Translations under genes and position numbers: made by a program
Assembly: GCA_023266795.1 (NCBI GenBank)
Contig: JAHFPI010000075.1
Coordinates: 1 to 8,549, forward strand
DNA: 8,549 nt
Reading direction: 5' to 3'
Origin: Rhodospirillales bacterium
GTDB lineage: Bacteria; Pseudomonadota; Alphaproteobacteria; Micavibrionales; UBA2020
In this document: in pieces, positions 5,922 to 8,549 of the stretch
Position numbering within the stretch: position 1 is the stretch's first letter
How the letters are laid out: every line of letters begins with the position of its first letter
The notes under the pieces: model-generated
The model's database searches: none
What the model saw: the letters and a program-made list of their open reading frames with translations, nothing else
Told to the model about the DNA's origin: nothing

Positions 5922-7400
5922 ATGGCTGAAAAATATAATCTTTTTGACGATCTAAAAACCATTGGATCCGCTCGTGTTCTGTGCATCGGCGATGTGATGA
6001 TGGACAGGTTTGTTTACGGTGCCATCGAACGGATTTCTCCCGAAGCGCCGATTCCCGTCCTGCTGGTCGAGCGTGAAAAGCATATGTTGGGCGGTGCCGG
6101 AAACGTTGTGGCTAATCTGGCCGCGCTGGGCGTTCAGGCAACGCTGATCGCCGTGGTGGGTTCCGATGCCGTGGGTGCGGACATCCAGAAGCAACTGGAG
6201 GCGCTGGGCATCGTGGCCGCGCTGGAAACGTCCGCCGACCGCTTTACGACGGTTAAAAGCCGATTTGTTTGCGGCACGCAACAGGTCCTGCGCGTGGACC
6301 GCGAAAAAGCGGTTTCCATTCCGGCGGAGATCGAAGACAGGATTATCAGCCGTATTACGCAGCTTGTTCCGGAGACCGGGGCGGTTATTTTATCCGACTA
6401 TAAAAAAGGCCTGCTGACGGACAGGGTCATATCTGCGGCAATCGCGTGCGCCCGCCGCCACGGCAAGCCGGTCATCGTCGATCCGAAAGGGCATGACTTT
6501 TCGCGGTATCGCGGTGCGACGGTTATTACGCCCAACCGCAAGGAGCTGGAGACGGCGACGGGCATGAAAACAGGAACGGATGACGAGATTTGCACCGCCG
6601 GTCTGAAGCTGATTACGACCTGTGACATCGCCACGGTATTAGCCACCCGCAGCAAGGACGGCATGTCCGTCATCACCAAAGGAGATGCGCCGTTGCATAT
6701 TCCGGCACACGTCCGTGAAATTTACGACGTATCCGGCGCGGGGGATACGGTGATTGCCACTTTTGCGGCGGGCATGGCAGCAGGGCTGCCGGTCAGGAAT
6801 GCCGCGCTGCTGGCCAATGTCGCCGCCGGAATCGTGGTGGGCAAGCCGGGAACGGCGACAGCCCGTCCGGATGAAATTCGCGCCGCGCTGGAAGAAAATT
6901 TAGTCACGGAAAGGCCATCCGCCGCTTTACGGGCGCCCAAGCTGGCGACCGTTCAAAAGGCGGCGACACAGGCCGAACGTCTGCGTACACGCGGGCTGAA
7001 AGTAGGTCTCACCAATGGCTGCTTCGATCTGCTGCATCCGGGGCATTTATCCGTCCTGCGTCAGGCCAAGTCCCAGTGTGATTTTCTGATTGTTGCGATC
7101 AACGGCGATCTTTCCGTCAGGCGCCTGAAAGGTCCGCAGCGTCCGGTACAGAATCAGGCGGCGCGGGCGGATATTCTTTCCGCGCTCGATATGGTGGATA
7201 TGGTCGTGGTGTTTGAGGAAGACACCCCCCTTGCGCTCATTCGGGAGATCAAGCCCGATATTCTGGTCAAGGGCGGCCAGTACAAGCTGGAAGAAGTTGT
7301 CGGTCACGAGATAGTTATGTCTTATGGCGGAAAAATTATCCGCGCCACGATGGAAGAGGGCTTCAGCACCACCGATACCATCACCAGAATGGCTCGCTAA
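5922..7400 (+). CDS. hldE: Bifunctional heptose-7-phosphate kinase / heptose-1-phosphate adenylyltransferase
   Basis: HldE (also RfaE; 492 residues, close to the 477 of E. coli) performs two cytoplasmic steps of ADP-heptose synthesis for the LPS inner core: phosphorylation of D-glycero-beta-D-manno-heptose 7-phosphate at C1 and, after GmhB, adenylyl transfer. Residues about 1-325 are the PfkB/ribokinase-type kinase: GDVMMDRF (23-30), GGAGN (57-61), DPKG (187-190) and the anion-hole motif DVSGAGDT (269-276) with catalytic base Asp275. Residues about 355-492 are the nucleotidyltransferase: NGCFDLLHPGH (365-375, HxGH-type), LKGPQRPV (402-409) and the STTD-type end (482-485). Both active sites look intact, so the fusion is functional as in enterobacteria. 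The ATG at 5922 is the only plausible start, yet no clear Shine-Dalgarno precedes it, only A-rich sequence. It is divergent from the peptidase gene and co-oriented with the downstream ATPase. Confidence 0.96.
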   Translation: MAEKYNLFDDLKTIGSARVLCIGDVMMDRFVYGAIERISPEAPIPVLLVEREKHMLGGAGNVVANLAALGVQATLIAVVGSDAVGADIQKQLEALGIVAALETSADRFTTVKSRFVCGTQQVLRVDREKAVSIPAEIEDRIISRITQLVPETGAVILSDYKKGLLTDRVISAAIACARRHGKPVIVDPKGHDFSRYRGATVITPNRKELETATGMKTGTDDEICTAGLKLITTCDIATVLATRSKDGMSVITKGDAPLHIPAHVREIYDVSGAGDTVIATFAAGMAAGLPVRNAALLANVAAGIVVGKPGTATARPDEIRAALEENLVTERPSAALRAPKLATVQKAATQAERLRTRGLKVGLTNGCFDLLHPGHLSVLRQAKSQCDFLIVAINGDLSVRRLKGPQRPVQNQAARADILSALDMVDMVVVFEEDTPLALIREIKPDILVKGGQYKLEEVVGHEIVMSYGGKIIRATMEEGFSTTDTITRMAR

Positions 7401-7436
7401 ATCCGTCCGTATTATCATAATAACAGCCATTTTATA
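7389..7436 (+). terminator. Weak candidate terminator or hairpin after hldE
   Basis: ATGGCT (7389-7394) in the last hldE codons is complementary to AGCCAT (7425-7430), which runs into TTTTAT. The 30-base loop contains a smaller ATTAT-C-ATAAT inverted repeat (7411-7421) that could extend the fold. The stem is short and AT-rich, and the T tract is interrupted, so termination would be partial at best. Confidence 0.22.
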
Positions 7437-7531
7437 AAAACATCATTTAATACCGCCGCATAAAGCAACTTGTTAACTTTTTTGTGGCACTCTGAAGATG
7501 GGTAAGTCTTTGGGGAGGCGCGTTATAAACG

Positions 7532-8549
7532 ATGGTAGATAATTCCACGCAAAAAAATCCGGCAGAAAAAAATTCACTCGTAAGGATGGATCTGCCTTCG
7601 GCTGCGCCGGAAGCGCACGTTGATAAGAAGTCAAAGCGCATCGGCGACCGTCTGGTCGAGCAGGGGCTGATCACGATGGATCAGCTGAATGTGGCTCTTC
7701 ATGACAAGCAGAAGTCAGGGAAGATGATCGGCGAAACACTGGTGGAGCTAGGCTTCATCAATGCGTCAGTCCTGACAAATTTTCTGGCTGAAACGACCGG
7801 TTATCAGCAGTTCGACTCGAAAAAGACCATGCTCGATCCCGAAGCGCTGGAAATGATCAATAAAAAAGACGCCCTCAAATACCAGATTCTGCCTGTATCC
7901 ATTTCCCACGAGAAAAACGAGTTCAGCGTTGCGATGGTGGATCCCTACGACGTGCTGGCGCTCGACAAGCTGAAGCAGGTTGCGCCACGCGGATACGAGA
8001 TTGTTCCGCTCATCTGTTCTCCGTCTATTCTTGCAGATGTCGTCCATAAATCCTACGGGGTGACAATCTCCATCGATGGGATTCTGAAAGAGCTTGCCGG
8101 TGACAAGAGCGCCGCTAAAAAGAACATGGATAGCCTGTCGGAAGAAGAGGCTTACAGCCATCCGCTGGTGCGGCTTGTCAACGCGGTTATATTTGAAGCC
8201 GTGAAAATGGGGGCTTCGGACATCCACTTCGAGCCTGAGGAAAATTCTATCCGCATCAGGAACCGTATCGACGGTGATCTGGTGGTCGCGCATACCTTTC
8301 ACCGCGAGTACTGGAACGGGATGTGCCAGCGCCTTAAAATCATGTCGCAGATGAATATCGCCGACAAGCTGTCGCCGCAGGACGGGCGCTTTAGCATGAA
8401 TATGGGCGGCCGCGACGCCGATTTCCGTGTTTCCTGCCTGCCGACGGTGCATGGCGAAAATATCGTGCTGCGTATTCTGGACCAGAATGCCAGCATCGTG
8501 CCGCTTGAAAAGCTGACGTTCAGCGAGCATAACCTGCGCCTGATACAAA
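7532..8549 (+). CDS. GspE/PulE/PilB-family secretion or pilus assembly ATPase, N-terminal part (3' truncated by window)
   Basis: The reading frame from ATG 7532 is open to the window edge, giving 339 residues. An in-frame stop just upstream (7526-7528) fixes this as the earliest start; a strong GGGGAGG (7512-7518) lies 13 bases before it, slightly far. Residues 1-35 are a polar leader. Residues 36-59 (RIGDRLVEQGLIT...) and 65-88 (MIGETLVELGFIN...) are two MshEN/T2SSE-N motifs separated by five residues. About 90-180 completes the N1 region, and from about 205 the N2 domain shows GASDIHFEP (227-235), RIRNRIDGDL (241-250), PQDGRFS (282-288) and SCLPTVHGENIVLRIL (301-316), hallmarks of hexameric type II secretion/type IV pilus ATPases. 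The Walker A motif would follow, outside the window. Such ATPases sit on the cytoplasmic face of the inner membrane and power pseudopilus or pilus assembly. GspE versus PilB/MshE cannot be decided here. Confidence 0.9.
   Translation, partial: MVDNSTQKNPAEKNSLVRMDLPSAAPEAHVDKKSKRIGDRLVEQGLITMDQLNVALHDKQKSGKMIGETLVELGFINASVLTNFLAETTGYQQFDSKKTMLDPEALEMINKKDALKYQILPVSISHEKNEFSVAMVDPYDVLALDKLKQVAPRGYEIVPLICSPSILADVVHKSYGVTISIDGILKELAGDKSAAKKNMDSLSEEEAYSHPLVRLVNAVIFEAVKMGASDIHFEPEENSIRIRNRIDGDLVVAHTFHREYWNGMCQRLKIMSQMNIADKLSPQDGRFSMNMGGRDADFRVSCLPTVHGENIVLRILDQNASIVPLEKLTFSEHNLRLIQ

Noticed and set aside
7480..7510. TGGCAC before the ATPase gene as a sigma-54 promoter
   Set aside because: The -24-like GG is present, but the bases at the matching -12 position are AT rather than GC, so the pair is incomplete.
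7498..7542. A 14-codon open frame (MGKSLGRRVINDGR) overlapping the ATPase start, as a leader peptide
   Set aside because: It lacks its own ribosome site and the GGGGAGG inside it serves the ATPase gene; nothing else supports translation.
7766..8548. A 260-codon minus-strand frame opposite the ATPase gene
   Set aside because: The plus-strand frame shows unmistakable GspE/PilB motifs across the same bases; the antisense product is His/Arg-rich and patternless.

Overview
The window reads as chromosomal DNA of a Gram-negative bacterium, most likely an alphaproteobacterium. The basis is the ParC C-terminus (closing with an RAQAGxLPPxGFP-type ending), the alphaproteobacterial style of MotA/MotB, an LPS heptose gene (HldE) and a periplasmic BTLCP-type cysteine peptidase. 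I cannot name the species. Coding DNA is moderately GC-rich, while some spacers, especially 5722-5921, are strikingly AT-rich. I see no tRNA, rRNA, CRISPR array or insertion sequence, and no gene-free stretch longer than about 200 bases.

Layout: (1) 1-954 (+), 3' part of parC, topoisomerase IV subunit A. (2) 2790-961 (-), motA then motB, a tight two-gene flagellar stator operon converging on parC with only 6 bases between the stop codons. (3) 3795-2872 (-), an arginase-family ureohydrolase upstream of motA. (4) 3976-4764 (+), an unrecognised six-helix membrane protein, divergent from the arginase. (5) 5721-4768 (-), a three-part protein: a cytoplasmic MshEN-like (GspE/PilB N-terminal) domain, one hydrophobic segment resembling an internal signal peptide, and a periplasmic LapG-like transglutaminase-type cysteine peptidase. 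(6) 5922-7400 (+), hldE, bifunctional ADP-heptose synthesis enzyme. (7) 7532 to the window end (+), the N-terminal 339 residues of a GspE/PulE/PilB-family secretion or pilus ATPase that also begins with an MshEN-like domain.

The most interesting object is the peptidase at 4768-5721. In characterised Lap systems a c-di-GMP receptor (LapD) controls a separate periplasmic protease (LapG) that releases a surface adhesin. Here a domain of the type that binds c-di-GMP in MshE-like ATPases is joined in one polypeptide, across a membrane segment, to a LapG-family catalytic domain. Its two 24-residue motifs and 5-residue spacer have exactly the spacing seen in the ATPase encoded 1.8 kb away. This suggests, but does not prove, a one-protein nucleotide-responsive protease. 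Together with the stator genes, LPS-heptose gene and secretion ATPase, much of the window concerns the cell surface and motility, although the genes face different ways and do not form one operon.
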